The position numbers and the translations under genes were made by a program. The notes beneath the pieces were generated by a model. It saw nothing but the letters and a program-made list of their open reading frames with translations, was not told the origin of the DNA and searched no databases. Of a stretch of 64,000 nt of DNA, positions 25,484 to 35,359 are shown one piece after another. Within the stretch, counting starts at the first letter, position 1. The number at the start of each line of letters is the position of its first letter. The DNA lies in assembly GCF_902506375.1 (NCBI RefSeq), contig NZ_LR733284.1, forward strand, positions 915,042 to 979,041, written 5' to 3'. This DNA is from Microbacterium sp. 8M. Lineage in GTDB: Bacteria > Actinomycetota > Actinomycetes > Actinomycetales > Microbacteriaceae.

Positions 25484-26407
25484 CTAGGCTTCGGTCATCT
25501 CGACGACGAGCGTGAGCCGGCCGGCTGGCGTCCACGTGCCGACGGCAACGCCTCCGCGGCCGAGAGGGGTGAGACTCTCGATCTCCCCGTCGTCGCCGAA
25601 GGCGATCGGAAGCTCGACTCGTTCCGGCGATTCCAGGTCGCCGGCCGCAACCATGAGGGCGTCTTCGGTGGCGTAGAAAGCCACCCGATCATCGTCGATC
25701 CAGCACCCGGCGAGACCGAAGCCGTACTCAGCATCGACCTCGCCGCCGTCGACACGCGCAGCCTCGTCCAGTTCGGGCCACGTGAGGATCCGCACCGTCT
25801 CGGGACCGCTGGGGTACTGCGCGATGAGGAGCCGATCGCCTGTAGGAGCGAAGCCGGCGACCACCGGGTCGTCTCCCTCGAGGATCGCGCTCAGCCGGAG
25901 CGCGGACTCCTCGACGTCGACGCGGTACGCCAGCGTCCCGTCCTGTCCCATCGCGAACTCGAGGATCGCCGACCCATCATGCGGATGGGGATAGATGAAC
26001 GCGCGCGCGTCGTCCACGTCGACTGTCTGCTCGGCGATGACCACCCCGGCCGTCGGTTCGAGAAGGAGAAGCCGATGGATCGCCTCGCCGGGGACGGCGA
26101 TCAACGGGAGGCCCTCGAGGATCGCCGCGGCATCGGCGGGCAGGTCGAGCACATCCACTTGTGCGCTGACGCGGACCACGGCTCCTTGCGTGGCGATGAT
26201 CACGAGGTCCAGAGCGGATGCCGCCAGCACGCGCGCATCGTCCGCCAGCGACACGTCCCTGTGCGCGACCTCGATCAGGCGATCGTCGAGGAGACGCACC
26301 GCGCCGTCGCGCCACACAGCGAACACCCGCCGCCCGTCGACCTCACCCGCGGCGACGAGACCCGGAAGCGGATCGAGGATGTCGGTCACCTCAACAGAGA
26401 ACTGCAC
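25484..26407 (-). CDS. Hypothetical protein, beta-propeller-like
   Basis: Protein of 307 residues, not recognised. It is acidic, without signal peptide or membrane segment, and consists of repeated short beta-strand patterns (VDGRRVFAVWRDGAVRLLDD, FAPTGDRLLIAQYPSGPETV, LGRGGVAVGTWTPAGRLTLV) typical of a beta-propeller. Catalytic residues cannot be pointed to. It converges with the ABC-F gene across 67 bases and is divergent from the hypothetical gene at 26530. Confidence 0.7.
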   Translation of the reverse strand: MQFSVEVTDILDPLPGLVAAGEVDGRRVFAVWRDGAVRLLDDRLIEVAHRDVSLADDARVLAASALDLVIIATQGAVVRVSAQVDVLDLPADAAAILEGLPLIAVPGEAIHRLLLLEPTAGVVIAEQTVDVDDARAFIYPHPHDGSAILEFAMGQDGTLAYRVDVEESALRLSAILEGDDPVVAGFAPTGDRLLIAQYPSGPETVRILTWPELDEAARVDGGEVDAEYGFGLAGCWIDDDRVAFYATEDALMVAAGDLESPERVELPIAFGDDGEIESLTPLGRGGVAVGTWTPAGRLTLVVEMTEA

Positions 26408-26529
26408 GCGTTCACCTTAGGACGTCTTCTCAAGGCATCTGATCGGCAGATCGATGCAACCAGCAGAGAATCAGGACGGCGCCGACCATCGACCCGCACC
26501 GGCGGCGGCTGAGCCCATATCCTGACGGG

Positions 26530-27366
26530 GTGAAGGCCCTGCCACGACGAATCCCCGCCGATGCCGAGCTCGACGCCTTGATGCGGGTGTACGGATACCG
26601 CTTCACCCGCACGGGTGGCGTCGCGGGAGCCGAGGCGTCCACGGATCCGGTCCATGTCGCCGAGGCCGAGCGCTTCGGATGGCCCGTCCGCACCGTCGAT
26701 CGACTCGCACCGATCGACATCCTCGACCGTTCGGTCGCCGCCGCATCCATGCTCGACGAGGACGCCGTGCTCGGCGCCTTCATCGCGGGTCTCGGCAGCG
26801 CTCGTCACGGACGGCAGACGGTAATCTCGTTCGCATGGGCGAGGTACCTCGCAACCGCGCCCGTGAAGGACGACGGACTGCCCGATTGCGGACTGACCCC
26901 TTCCCGAGGCGACGCCTTCGAGCTCGACGGGACCGAGGTGCTGGTGCGGCTTGCGCTGGGCTGGGCCTGGAACGAGCAGCCGCAGCGCTATCTGCCCGAC
27001 CTCGAGACCGCTGTCGCTGCCGGCCTCCCCTCCCCTACGGCCGACGACAGGGAGCGGCTGCGGACCTTGCTGGACGTGATCTCGGCCCAACCGGCGGGAA
27101 CACGCGCCGGTGAGCTGGAGAAGGCGATGGCCCGAGCCAAGATCGTGCCGGAAGCGGACAGATATCAGCGATACGGCATCCTTATCGGACTCGCCGAGTA
27201 CGGGCTCTTGCCGGGCACGCTCGACCCCGCCTGGGACCGGTTCGTCTCTCGCAGCGAGTTCGCCGCCGCATGGTCGGGCGGCCCGCGATCCGACATCACG
27301 CCGCCGCTCTCAGGGTGGCGTGGAGGCATCGACGAGGGCCGGGCGGCCCGCCTGCGGGCCCTATGA
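26530..27366 (+). CDS. Hypothetical protein, soluble helical
   Basis: Protein of 278 residues, not recognised. It starts MKALPRRIPADAELDALMRV from GTG at 26530, has no membrane segment, and shows mainly helical character (AAASMLDEDAVLGAFIAGLG, ERLRTLLDVISAQ). The stop overlaps the start of the following lipoprotein gene by ATGA, so the two are probably a functional pair. The end (GWRGGIDEGRAARLRAL) is positively charged. Confidence 0.7.
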   Translation: MKALPRRIPADAELDALMRVYGYRFTRTGGVAGAEASTDPVHVAEAERFGWPVRTVDRLAPIDILDRSVAAASMLDEDAVLGAFIAGLGSARHGRQTVISFAWARYLATAPVKDDGLPDCGLTPSRGDAFELDGTEVLVRLALGWAWNEQPQRYLPDLETAVAAGLPSPTADDRERLRTLLDVISAQPAGTRAGELEKAMARAKIVPEADRYQRYGILIGLAEYGLLPGTLDPAWDRFVSRSEFAAAWSGGPRSDITPPLSGWRGGIDEGRAARLRAL

Positions 27367-28445
27367 GCGCGCCTCGCGATGGCGTTGATGAGCACGCGCG
27401 TCGTCCTCGGGCGAGGAGGCTCCGGGCGGGACGTGGCGGGCTGTCGCGAATGACCGCGGTCTTCGCGGTTCTGGTCGCCGCGTCTGCTCTCGGGGCGTGC
27501 TCCTCCCCCGCGGATGTCGGAGAAGCGCGACGCGCCGCGGACGCCGCCTGCGCGGCGCTTCGACCGCTGCCCGGCGTCACCTCGGCGTCCTGCGTCGTGG
27601 ACGACGGCGGTTTCGATGCGGGAATCGCGCGGAACACGGATGTCGAGCTCGAACGCGGGGTCACGGCCGCACAGGCTCACCGCGTGATCACCACGTGGCT
27701 GGCTTCGAAGGACGGCGGTCGCGGCGCGGGAACGGTCGGCGGCTCACGCGCGGCACCACTGCAGCTCACACTCGAAGCGGTCCCCGACGTCGCCTTCACC
27801 GTCGCCCCCGGCTCACGCTCTCCCGGGGTGGGATTCGTCGACGAGTGGTTGAGCCGAGCAGAACGCGGTATGCGCATCTCGGGATCCATCGGCGACGAAC
27901 GCGCCTTGCGCATCGCGGATGAGGGGCTCTCACCCGCTCTGCAAGCGGCCCTCCTCGATGAGCTCTCGATGACGACACGCACCGATCGGTTGATCCTCTC
28001 GATCGGCAAGGATTCGACCATCGAGTCGCCCGTTCCTCCTTCGCTGGCGGCGACGCTGCGTGGACTCGACGCGGCGTACCTCGGCCTCGCCCGGTACGAC
28101 TCCGACCGCGAGCGGGAACTCGTCGTCGACGTGTTCCCTGGCCAGCCTCCGCGGCTGTGGCTGCGGGTGCCGACCTCCGTCGCCCCGGCGATCCCGCCGG
28201 ATCGGGCGCTCACGGACACGGTCGGCTGGGAATCGATCCGTGCCGTGCTCGCTGCCATGGCGCCGGGCGGCGATGCATACGCCGTGGGGCTCCGCGGGCG
28301 TCCCGGCCAGGTCATCGGCGCCTTCAGCACGTCGGGCTGTGTGCCGCGGCTTCCGGGGCCGGCACCGCAGTTCGGCACCGAGCTCCAGACGCAATGGGCC
28401 GCGATCCACGGCGTCTCCGCCCCGGAGGCATGCCCCGCCGGGTGA
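27363..28445 (+). CDS. Hypothetical lipoprotein
   Basis: Protein of about 360 residues. A basic N-terminus is followed by a hydrophobic stretch and the lipobox SALGACSSP (Cys46 from this start), so it is exported and lipid-anchored. The rest is a soluble domain of unknown type with four later cysteines in two likely pairs (DAACAALRPLPGVTSASC, GCVPRLPG...EACPAG). ATG at 27363 is preferred because it overlaps the previous stop (ATGA). An internal ATG at 27450 (MTAVFAVLVAASALGAC) would give a more typical short signal and is equally possible. Co-translated with the preceding hypothetical protein. Confidence 0.75.
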   Translation: MSAPRDGVDEHARRPRARRLRAGRGGLSRMTAVFAVLVAASALGACSSPADVGEARRAADAACAALRPLPGVTSASCVVDDGGFDAGIARNTDVELERGVTAAQAHRVITTWLASKDGGRGAGTVGGSRAAPLQLTLEAVPDVAFTVAPGSRSPGVGFVDEWLSRAERGMRISGSIGDERALRIADEGLSPALQAALLDELSMTTRTDRLILSIGKDSTIESPVPPSLAATLRGLDAAYLGLARYDSDRERELVVDVFPGQPPRLWLRVPTSVAPAIPPDRALTDTVGWESIRAVLAAMAPGGDAYAVGLRGRPGQVIGAFSTSGCVPRLPGPAPQFGTELQTQWAAIHGVSAPEACPAG

Positions 28446-28482
28446 GCGGATCCCCCACGGCGGGATGTGGTGAAGTGGAGGG

Positions 28483-29241
28483 GTGAGCACTCCCGACCTG
28501 ACTCCCGCACTGGACGGTCACGTCGTGGCGTTCACCGAGGGATCCGCGACGCTCATCGCGGAGCGGACCGGATCCGGATCGGACGTCTTCCTGCTCGTGC
28601 ACGGGCTCGGCATGGGCCGCAGCGTCTTCGGCGAGCTGGCTCGCCGCCTCGAGGGCACCGTCGTCGCCGTCGACCTGCCCGGTTTCGGGGCCGCGCCGGA
28701 GCCGGACCTGCCGCTCACCATGCCGCAGCACGCCGACCTGATCGCCGCGCACCTCGTCGCCGCGGACCTCCCCGCGGTCACGGTGATCGGGCACTCCATG
28801 GGCAGTCAGGTCGCAGCCGAGCTCGCGGTGCGCCATCCCGACCGGGTGCGCGCAGTGGTGCTGGCGGCGCCCACCGTCGACGCCGGGGCGCGGCGGGTGG
28901 CACGGCAGGCGCTGCGGTTCCTCCAGGACACGGCATCGGTCGACCCGCGCGTGGTGATCCGCGGGGTGCGCGAGTACCTGCGCGCGGGCCCGCACATCGT
29001 GCGCAAGATCCGCGCCACGGTCGCGCACCGCCCGGAGGACGTCTATCCGCGGATCTCCGTGCCGACCCTGGTCGTGCGCGGCTCCCGCGACCCGGTTTCG
29101 CCGCCGGCGTGGACACGCGCCGTGGCCGACGCGATCCCGCAGGGCGAGTACGCGGAGATCCCGGGGTGCGGTCACGAGACGATGATCCGGGATGCCGGTC
29201 CGGCCGCGGACCGGATCCGGGAGTTCCTCGGCGGAATCTGA
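28483..29241 (+). CDS. Alpha/beta hydrolase
   Basis: Enzyme of 252 residues of the alpha/beta-hydrolase fold. The oxyanion-hole region is LLVHGLGMGRS, the nucleophile elbow GHSMGSQ (serine at about residue 105), the acid is probably the aspartate in VVRGSRDPVSPP, and the histidine is in IPGCGHETM. No signal peptide. Start is GTG at 28483 with GGAGGGG just upstream. The substrate cannot be told; esterases, lactonases and haloperoxidase-like enzymes share this pattern. Confidence 0.88.
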   Translation: MSTPDLTPALDGHVVAFTEGSATLIAERTGSGSDVFLLVHGLGMGRSVFGELARRLEGTVVAVDLPGFGAAPEPDLPLTMPQHADLIAAHLVAADLPAVTVIGHSMGSQVAAELAVRHPDRVRAVVLAAPTVDAGARRVARQALRFLQDTASVDPRVVIRGVREYLRAGPHIVRKIRATVAHRPEDVYPRISVPTLVVRGSRDPVSPPAWTRAVADAIPQGEYAEIPGCGHETMIRDAGPAADRIREFLGGI

Positions 29242-29262
29242 CGCGCCCGACGCGCTCGAACC

Positions 29263-29340
29263 GGTTCCCGAGCGAGCGCAGCGAGACGAAGGACGAACGC
29301 CCGCCCTTCCTCTCGTCGCTCCGCTCCTCGATCAGGGACC
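29263..29340. repeat. Long REP-like element with imperfect inverted partner
   Basis: GGTTCCCGAGCGAGCGCAGC...GAAGGA (29263-29294) is followed about 15 bases later by CTTCCTCTCGTCGCTCCGCT...CAGGGACC (about 29307-29340), an imperfect inverted copy. The pair can fold into a long hairpin between two converging genes and may end transcription from both sides. This is the only copy of the family in the window that is clearly intergenic. Confidence 0.65.
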
Positions 29341-29356
29341 GCACACGGCGGCGGGT

Positions 29357-30882
29357 TCACAGCTCCCAGGTGTGCACGGGCTCTCCCGCGTGCATGTGCT
29401 CCAGGTAGTCGGCGAGCATGCCGTGCAGCGCCTCAGACCGGGTGGCTCCGGCGCGCTCGCGGGCGGCGACGTTCTCGCGCTGCCACACCGCCCCGTTGCG
29501 CCCGGTCAGGCAGCGCTGCTCGACGACGCCGAGATAGCGATCGCGCTCGGCCGGATCCACCCCGTACCCGTCGAGCCCCTCTGCGGCGAGCGCCAGCAGG
29601 CGCCGCAGCACCAGTTCGCGCGGTCCGATCCAGCCGATCTCGGGCCAGTAGAGGCGCGCCTCGATGCCGTCGCGGGCGGCCGAGTGCAGGTTCTCCTCGG
29701 CCGCGTCGAAGGTCATCTGGGTCCAGAGCGGGCGGTCGGCCTGCGCGAGCGCGTGCACGAGCCCGTAGTAGACGCGGCGTCGGCGAGCACGTCCACGATG
29801 CCGGGTCCCGCCGGCAGCACCCGGTTCTCCAGGCGCAGGTGATAATGCTCGCCTTTGCCGTCGTAGATCGGGCGGTTCCAGCGGTACACCGTGCCGTTGT
29901 GCATCCGCAGCTCGGCGAGCGCGGGCGTGCCACCCCCGGCGAGCACCTCGAACGGATCCTCGTCGGTCGTGACCGGCAGCAGCGCGGGGAAGTAGCGGGA
30001 GTTCTCCTCGAACAGGTCGAAGATCGACGTCACCCAGCGCTCCCCGAACCACACCCGCGGCCGCACGTGCTGGTTCTTCAGCTCGACCGAACGGGTGTCG
30101 GTGGCCTGCTCGAACAGCGGGATCCGGGTCTCGTGCCACAGCGCCTTGCCTGCGAAGAACGGCGAATTGGCGGCGAGCGCGACCTGCACACCCGCGATGG
30201 CCTGCGCGGAGTTCCAGTACGCCGCGAACTCCGCCGGATCCACCTGCAGATGCAGCTGCACCGACGTGCAGGCGGCCTCGGGGAGGATCGTGTCGCACAC
30301 GATGTCGAGGGTCTCCCGCCCGGTGCCGTCGCCGAGGCGGCCATCCGGTCCGTGCGCCTGTCGAAGGGCCGGGCCGTCGAGGCGGAGCTCGATGTCCTCC
30401 CCGCGGGCGGCGAGGATCTGCTGGCTGAGCAGGTCGTAGCGCGGATCCGCCGACAGCCACTCCCCGGTGAAGTGGCGCTCGTCGAGGGTGGGCAGCATGC
30501 CGATCATGGCGAGGCGGCATCCCGCGCTGCGCGCCTTCTCATCGGCGGCGTTGAGCGAGGCGCGCAGGGAGTGCTCCAGGTCGGTGACGCTGCGGCCGGC
30601 GAGCGGGCGGGGCTCGACGTTGATCTCGATGTTGAACTGGCCGAGCTCGGTCTGGAACGCGGGATCGGCGATCGCGTCGAGGGCGGCCTCGTTCGCCATC
30701 GCCGGGTCGCCCGCGTCGTCGACCAGGTTGAGCTCGATCTCCAGGCCCAGCCGGGGCTCGGCGACCTCGAACTGGCCGTCGGCGAGCATCACGGCGAGCG
30801 CGTCGAGGCAGCGCGCCGTCTTCTCACGGAACAGCGTGCGGTCCTGCCGGGTGAACACCCGCTCGTCGACGTGGTCTCCCAT
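29357..30882 (-). pseudogene. Glutamate-cysteine ligase family protein, frameshifted
   Basis: The gene reads as a GCS2-family glutamate-cysteine ligase of about 508 residues but is split by one frameshift. From ATG 30882 it reads MGDHVDERVFTRQDRTLF through LGLEIELNLVDDAG, LGQFNIEINVEP and LRMHNGTVYRWNRPIYD, reaching VLADAA at about 29775. The expected continuation VYYGLVHALAQADRPLW is then in another frame and runs to HTWEL at 29357. A single missing base around 29773-29776 explains this. Both halves look intact and conserved, so it is either a recent mutation or a sequencing error. A palindromic repeat (30347-30370) is also translated inside it. Such enzymes form an amide bond between glutamate and an amino acid. 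Confidence 0.8.
30347..30370 (-). repeat. REP-like element inside the glutamate-cysteine ligase gene
   Basis: GGTCCGTGCGCCTGTCGAAG plus GGCC on the plus strand; a diverged short form read on the minus strand as part of ALRQAHGPDG. Confidence 0.6.
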
Positions 30883-30949
30883 GAGCAGAAGCTACTCGTC
30901 AGCGGGGAGCAGGTCGAGGGTGAGATCCTCCGGCTCAGGCGGGCGGGCT

Positions 30950-32344
30950 CTACCCTCGCGTGGCGCGAGACCGCTCCTCGTCGCGCGGCCCTTCCTCGTC
31001 GCGCACCTGCACCTCCTCGCGCTGCTGCTCCCGGGCGGCGCGGAACGCGATCACCGCGATGCCGACGGCCGATCCGAGGAAGACCGCCGCGAGGATCGCC
31101 CAGCCCGCGAAGCCGAGCGCGATGGCCGTCGCGTTCACCAGGAGGGGCGCGACCAGCGAGGCGATCGAGAACGTCATCCCGAAGACGCCCTGGTATGCGC
31201 CCGCGCGCACCGGATCCGCCAGCTCGAAGCTCAGCCCCCAGCCGCCCGCCTGCGAGAGGATCTCCGCGAACGTGTGCGCGACGAGGGCCAGGAGCAGCAC
31301 GGACACGGCGGCCGCGACGGGCAGGCCTGCGGCTGCGGCGTAGACGAGGCATGCGCCCGCCATGAGCACGCCCGCGATCAGCGAGACCCTGCCGGCGACG
31401 CGGAGGTCGTGGGTGTTGCGGGACAGCCGCACCTGGAAGAGCACGACGAGCACGGTGTTGGAGATGAGCAGCACCGACACCGTGGCGTCGGGCGCGGTGG
31501 TGGCATGGGTGATCCACAGCGGCACACCGACCTCCGCCACGCCGAACTGCATGCCGAACATCGCCGAGAACAGGGTCAGCAGCAGGTAGCGCGGGTCCCG
31601 CCACGGCGAGCGCGCGCGCCAGTCGCGGCGCAGCTCGCGTTCGGCGGCCGCGGTCGCGGCGGTGTTCACGGATCCGGTCTCGGTCCTGATCGTCTCAGCG
31701 ACGCGCGCGTCCGCGTCGACGGAGGAGGGCAGGCGCAGCAGCGGGATCGCGCCGAGCGCGCAGACGACGCCGGCGAGCACGATAACCACCCGGTAGGCCA
31801 CGGGCGTCCCGATCGCGAGCGCGACCGCCGCGATCCCGGAACCGGCGGCGATGGACAGGTTGGTGACCGTTCGCAGCACCGCGCGGGCGTGCACCCGGTT
31901 CTCCCCCGTGAACCCGCGTGCGATCACGGCCGAACGGGAGGACTGTGCGAGGGCGTCGAGGAAGCCGCTGGACACCGCGAGCACGATCGCGGCCGCGAAC
32001 GTGTCGACGAAGGCGTACGCGACGAGGAGCAGCCCCGCGGCGGTCTCGAACGTGAAGGACAGGCGACGCGCGCTCCATCGATCCGCGAGCCAACCGCCGA
32101 GGAACGAGGCCACGATGCTGCTGCCGCTGGCCGCCGCCAGCACGATCGCGGCCTGAGCGCCGTTCAGCCCCACGACGCGGATGAAGTACAGCACCGTGAT
32201 CGAGAGGAACACGCCGCGGCCGATCCGAGCGACGGTCGTGGCGGTGACCAGCGCCCGGAGCACCGGGTCGTCGAGCGCACCGACGATGCGGGCGATCGGA
32301 CCCGGGCGGCGCATCCTCTGCGTGCCCACCGGATCCGACGTCAT
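30950..32344 (-). CDS. MFS transporter
   Basis: Membrane transporter of 464 residues with about twelve segments. The cytoplasmic loop 2-3 motif of the major facilitator family is visible as GGWLADRWSARR. The N-terminus (DPVLRALVTATTVARIGRGV) and alternating hydrophobic blocks fit drug/H+ antiporter-like members. A longer central loop (about residues 195-235) and a charged C-terminal tail (EVQRDEEGPRDEERS-like) lie in the cytoplasm. Substrate unknown. No partner genes or regulator next to it. Confidence 0.85.
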   Translation of the reverse strand: MTSDPVGTQRMRRPGPIARIVGALDDPVLRALVTATTVARIGRGVFLSITVLYFIRVVGLNGAQAAIVLAAASGSSIVASFLGGWLADRWSARRLSFTFETAAGLLLVAYAFVDTFAAAIVLAVSSGFLDALAQSSRSAVIARGFTGENRVHARAVLRTVTNLSIAAGSGIAAVALAIGTPVAYRVVIVLAGVVCALGAIPLLRLPSSVDADARVAETIRTETGSVNTAATAAAERELRRDWRARSPWRDPRYLLLTLFSAMFGMQFGVAEVGVPLWITHATTAPDATVSVLLISNTVLVVLFQVRLSRNTHDLRVAGRVSLIAGVLMAGACLVYAAAAGLPVAAAVSVLLLALVAHTFAEILSQAGGWGLSFELADPVRAGAYQGVFGMTFSIASLVAPLLVNATAIALGFAGWAILAAVFLGSAVGIAVIAFRAAREQQREEVQVRDEEGPRDEERSRATRG

Positions 32345-32384
32345 AGGGTTCGATCCTATGACGCCGGATGGGCGCGCTGCGTCC

Positions 32385-34517
32385 TCAGCCCCGCACCTCC
32401 GACCGCACCCCGTCCTCGTCCTCGACAGGGATCACGGCGCCCTCCCGGATCCACAGCGGCACCGTGTCGAAGGCGTGCATCTCGCGGCGCCAGCCGCCAC
32501 CCTGCACCTGCTCACGCGTGAACCAGTTCGTCCAGCGGCCGTCTGGCAGGTAGTACTCGACCTCGCCGGATGCGGTGAACACCGGCGCGACGAGCAGGTC
32601 GGCGCCCAGCATGTACTGCCGGTCGAGGTAGCCGGCCGCGGGATCCTCCGGGAACTCCAGCACCATCGGGCGCATGATGGGGCGTCCGCTGCGATGGGCC
32701 TCCTCGCCGGCCGCGACGAGGTACGGCCGCAGCGAGCGCTTCAGCTTCGTGAAGGCGCGCGCGACGTCGACCGCGCTCTGCCCCGGCTCCTCCGTGCCGT
32801 TGTCGAACGCCCACGGCACCCGGTAGTTCGTGGATCCGTGCAGGCGCGAGTGGCTGGACAGCAGTCCGAACGCCAGCCACCTCTTGAACACGGCCGGATC
32901 CGGATCCCCCTCGAAGCCCCCGATGTCGTGGCTCCAGTACCCGAAGCCGCTGAGCGCGAGCGACAGCCCGCCGCGCAGCGACTCCGCCATCGACACGAAC
33001 GACGAGGAGTTGTCGCCGCCCCAGTGCACGGGCATCGCCTGTCCCCCGGCCGTCGCCGATCGCGCGAAGAGCACGGCCTCGCCCTCGCCGCGCTCCTCGA
33101 CGAGCACATCGAACACGGCGCGGTTGTACAGCTGCGTGTAGCGGTGGTGCATGGCCTCGGGATCGCTGCCGTCGTGCCATGCCAGGCCCGTCGGGATGCG
33201 CTCCCCGAAGTCGGTCTTGACGGCGTCGACGCCCTGACGCAGCAGGCGCCGGATGTACCCCTGGAACCAGGCTGTGGCGTCGGGGTTCGTGAAGTCGACC
33301 AGTGCCATGCCCGCCTGCCAGAGGTCCCACTGGAACACCGATCCGTCCGGCCGCCGGACCAGGTAGCCGTGCTCGAGTCCCTCGTCGAACAGCCGCGACC
33401 GCTGCGCGATGTACGGGTTCACCCAGGTGCTGACGCGGAGACCCCGCTCGTGCAGGCGCGCGAGCATGCCCTCCGGGTCGGGGAACACCGCCGGATCCCA
33501 CTCGAAGTCGGTCCAGTGGAACTCCCGCATCCAGAAGCAGTCGAAGTGGAACACCTCGAGCGGGATGTCGCGGTCGGCCATGCCGTCGATGAAGCCGCTG
33601 ACGGTCTCCTCGTCGTAGTCGGTCGTGAAGCTCGTCGACAGCCACAGGCCGTACGACCAATCCGGCACCCGGGCGGGGCGTCCGGTGAGGCGGGTGTAGC
33701 GGTCGAGCACCTCCGCCGGGGTCGGCCCGGCGATCACGAAGAATTCCAGGCTCTGCCCCGCCACTGAGAACTGCACCTGCTCGACGGCTTCGGAGCCGAC
33801 CTCGAACGAGACGTGGCCGGCGTCGTTCACGAGCACGCCGTAGCCGCGGCTGGAGAGGTAGAACGGGATGCTCTTGTACGACTGCTCGCTCGACGTGCCG
33901 CCGTCGGAGTTCCACACGTCGACCGTCTGCCCGTTCTTGACGAGCGGGCCGAACCGCTCTCCGAGACCGTAGATGAGCTCGCCCACGTCGAGGGAGAGCT
34001 GGGCGTGGATGTAGTTGTCCGCCTCGGCCCTGCCGCTGACGCTGATGCCGTCGGATCCCACGGGCTCGGCGGTGACCGCGGCGTGCGGCGCGATCGCGAT
34101 CGAACCGATCGAGCGGTGCCCGCTGGTCGTGTAGACGCCGCCGTCGTGCTCGAAGGTCAGCTCCCACGGCGCCCCGCGGCGGATGCGCGCACGCAGAGAG
34201 CCCGCGTCGAGCACGCCGCCGTCGTCATCGAGCCGCGCCTCGGCGCGGTGCTCCGGGTTCGCATCGAACCCGAACCGGCGACCGGTGCCGGCCGCACCGC
34301 GGTGGTGCTCGACGCGCACCCGGATCACGCCCTCCGCGGGGCTCGACAGCGACACCGTGAGCAGCGGCCGGTTGAGGGTGTCTCCGCGCGAGGCGATCAC
34401 CCGCGTCGGCGCCCACACCGTGAGCACGCCGTCCTCGGCGGACAGATCGCGCGCCTCCTGCGCGTACAGGGCGTCGACTCCGGGGCGGAGCTGCCAGAAC
34501 CCGTCGGTGAACTTCAT
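32385..34517 (-). CDS. yicI: Alpha-xylosidase, GH31 (YicI-like)
   Basis: Cytoplasmic glycoside hydrolase family 31 enzyme of 710 residues that releases alpha-linked xylose, for example from xyloglucan fragments such as isoprimeverose. The start MKFTDGFWQLRPGV is characteristic of YicI-type alpha-xylosidases. The nucleophile aspartate lies in VKTDFGERIPTG (about residue 432), the acid/base aspartate in HWGGDNSSSF (about residue 501); other blocks are VFHFDCFWMREF and GFGYWSHDIGGF. No signal peptide, so the substrate must be imported, which fits the ABC transporter encoded just upstream. The ATG at 34517 overlaps the permease stop (TAATG). Confidence 0.93.
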   Translation of the reverse strand: MKFTDGFWQLRPGVDALYAQEARDLSAEDGVLTVWAPTRVIASRGDTLNRPLLTVSLSSPAEGVIRVRVEHHRGAAGTGRRFGFDANPEHRAEARLDDDGGVLDAGSLRARIRRGAPWELTFEHDGGVYTTSGHRSIGSIAIAPHAAVTAEPVGSDGISVSGRAEADNYIHAQLSLDVGELIYGLGERFGPLVKNGQTVDVWNSDGGTSSEQSYKSIPFYLSSRGYGVLVNDAGHVSFEVGSEAVEQVQFSVAGQSLEFFVIAGPTPAEVLDRYTRLTGRPARVPDWSYGLWLSTSFTTDYDEETVSGFIDGMADRDIPLEVFHFDCFWMREFHWTDFEWDPAVFPDPEGMLARLHERGLRVSTWVNPYIAQRSRLFDEGLEHGYLVRRPDGSVFQWDLWQAGMALVDFTNPDATAWFQGYIRRLLRQGVDAVKTDFGERIPTGLAWHDGSDPEAMHHRYTQLYNRAVFDVLVEERGEGEAVLFARSATAGGQAMPVHWGGDNSSSFVSMAESLRGGLSLALSGFGYWSHDIGGFEGDPDPAVFKRWLAFGLLSSHSRLHGSTNYRVPWAFDNGTEEPGQSAVDVARAFTKLKRSLRPYLVAAGEEAHRSGRPIMRPMVLEFPEDPAAGYLDRQYMLGADLLVAPVFTASGEVEYYLPDGRWTNWFTREQVQGGGWRREMHAFDTVPLWIREGAVIPVEDEDGVRSEVRG

Positions 34518-35359
34518 TACTTGACTGCTCCTGCCGTGATGCCACGCGTCAGCGTGCGCTGGAAGATGAGGAAGAAGACGAGCGTCGGCAGCAGGCCGAG
34601 CAGCGCCGAGGCGCTCGTCGTGGTGACGTCCATGAGCCGGTCGCCCTGCAGCGCCGTGATCGCCACGGGCACCGTCTGATTCGCGTTCGACACGAGGAAC
34701 GTCAAGGGGATGAGGAACTCGTTCCACGTCCAGATGAAGAAGAAGATGAGCAGCACCGACAGCGTCGGGCGGGAGATGGGGAACACCACGCGCCACAGGA
34801 CCTGCCAGCGCCCGGCGCCGTCGAGCGCGGCCGCCTCGAGCACCTCCTTGGGGAACGTACTGAACACCGAGGACAGCAGATACGTGCCGAAGGCCGACTG
34901 GATGACGGTGAAGGTGATGATCACCGACCACGGGTTGTCGTACAGGCCCACCTGCTTGAAGAGGAAGTACAGCGGGTAGAGCAGCACCTCCTGCGGCAGC
35001 ATGTTCGCCAGCAGGATCACCACGACGATCCACAGCCGCCCCTTGACCCGGCCGATGCCGAGCGCGAAGGCGTTCAGCATCGACAGCCCCACCGCCAGCA
35101 CGGCGACGGTGCCGGCGATGAAGAAGCTGTTCCACAGCTTCAGCGGGAAGTCGACCCGATTCCAGAACGCGCCGATCCCGTCGAAGTAGAGCTCCTTCGG
35201 CAGGGACAGCGGCCCGGACGTGTTGTAGTCGCCGGGCGACTTGAACGAGTTGATCAGGATCAGCAGCAGCGGCACCGCGATGAGCAGGCCCAGCACGATG
35301 GCGATGACGAGCACGACCCAGTCGGATGGCCGGCGGCGAGCGATGCCGGAGCGGCTCAT
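34517..35359 (-). CDS. Carbohydrate ABC transporter permease (MalG type)
   Basis: Inner-membrane permease of 280 residues with six membrane segments. The EAA loop that contacts the ATPase is EAAALDGAGRWQVLWRVVFP at about residues 190-209. RRRPSDWVVLVIAIVLGLLI marks the MalG-like start. It forms a heterodimer with the product of the next gene. The ATG at 35359 overlaps the stop of that upstream permease (ATGA), and its own TAA overlaps the alpha-xylosidase ATG. No ATPase gene lies in the operon, so a shared MsiK-type ATPase is probably used, as is common in actinobacteria. Confidence 0.93.
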   Translation of the reverse strand: MSRSGIARRRPSDWVVLVIAIVLGLLIAVPLLLILINSFKSPGDYNTSGPLSLPKELYFDGIGAFWNRVDFPLKLWNSFFIAGTVAVLAVGLSMLNAFALGIGRVKGRLWIVVVILLANMLPQEVLLYPLYFLFKQVGLYDNPWSVIITFTVIQSAFGTYLLSSVFSTFPKEVLEAAALDGAGRWQVLWRVVFPISRPTLSVLLIFFFIWTWNEFLIPLTFLVSNANQTVPVAITALQGDRLMDVTTTSASALLGLLPTLVFFLIFQRTLTRGITAGAVK

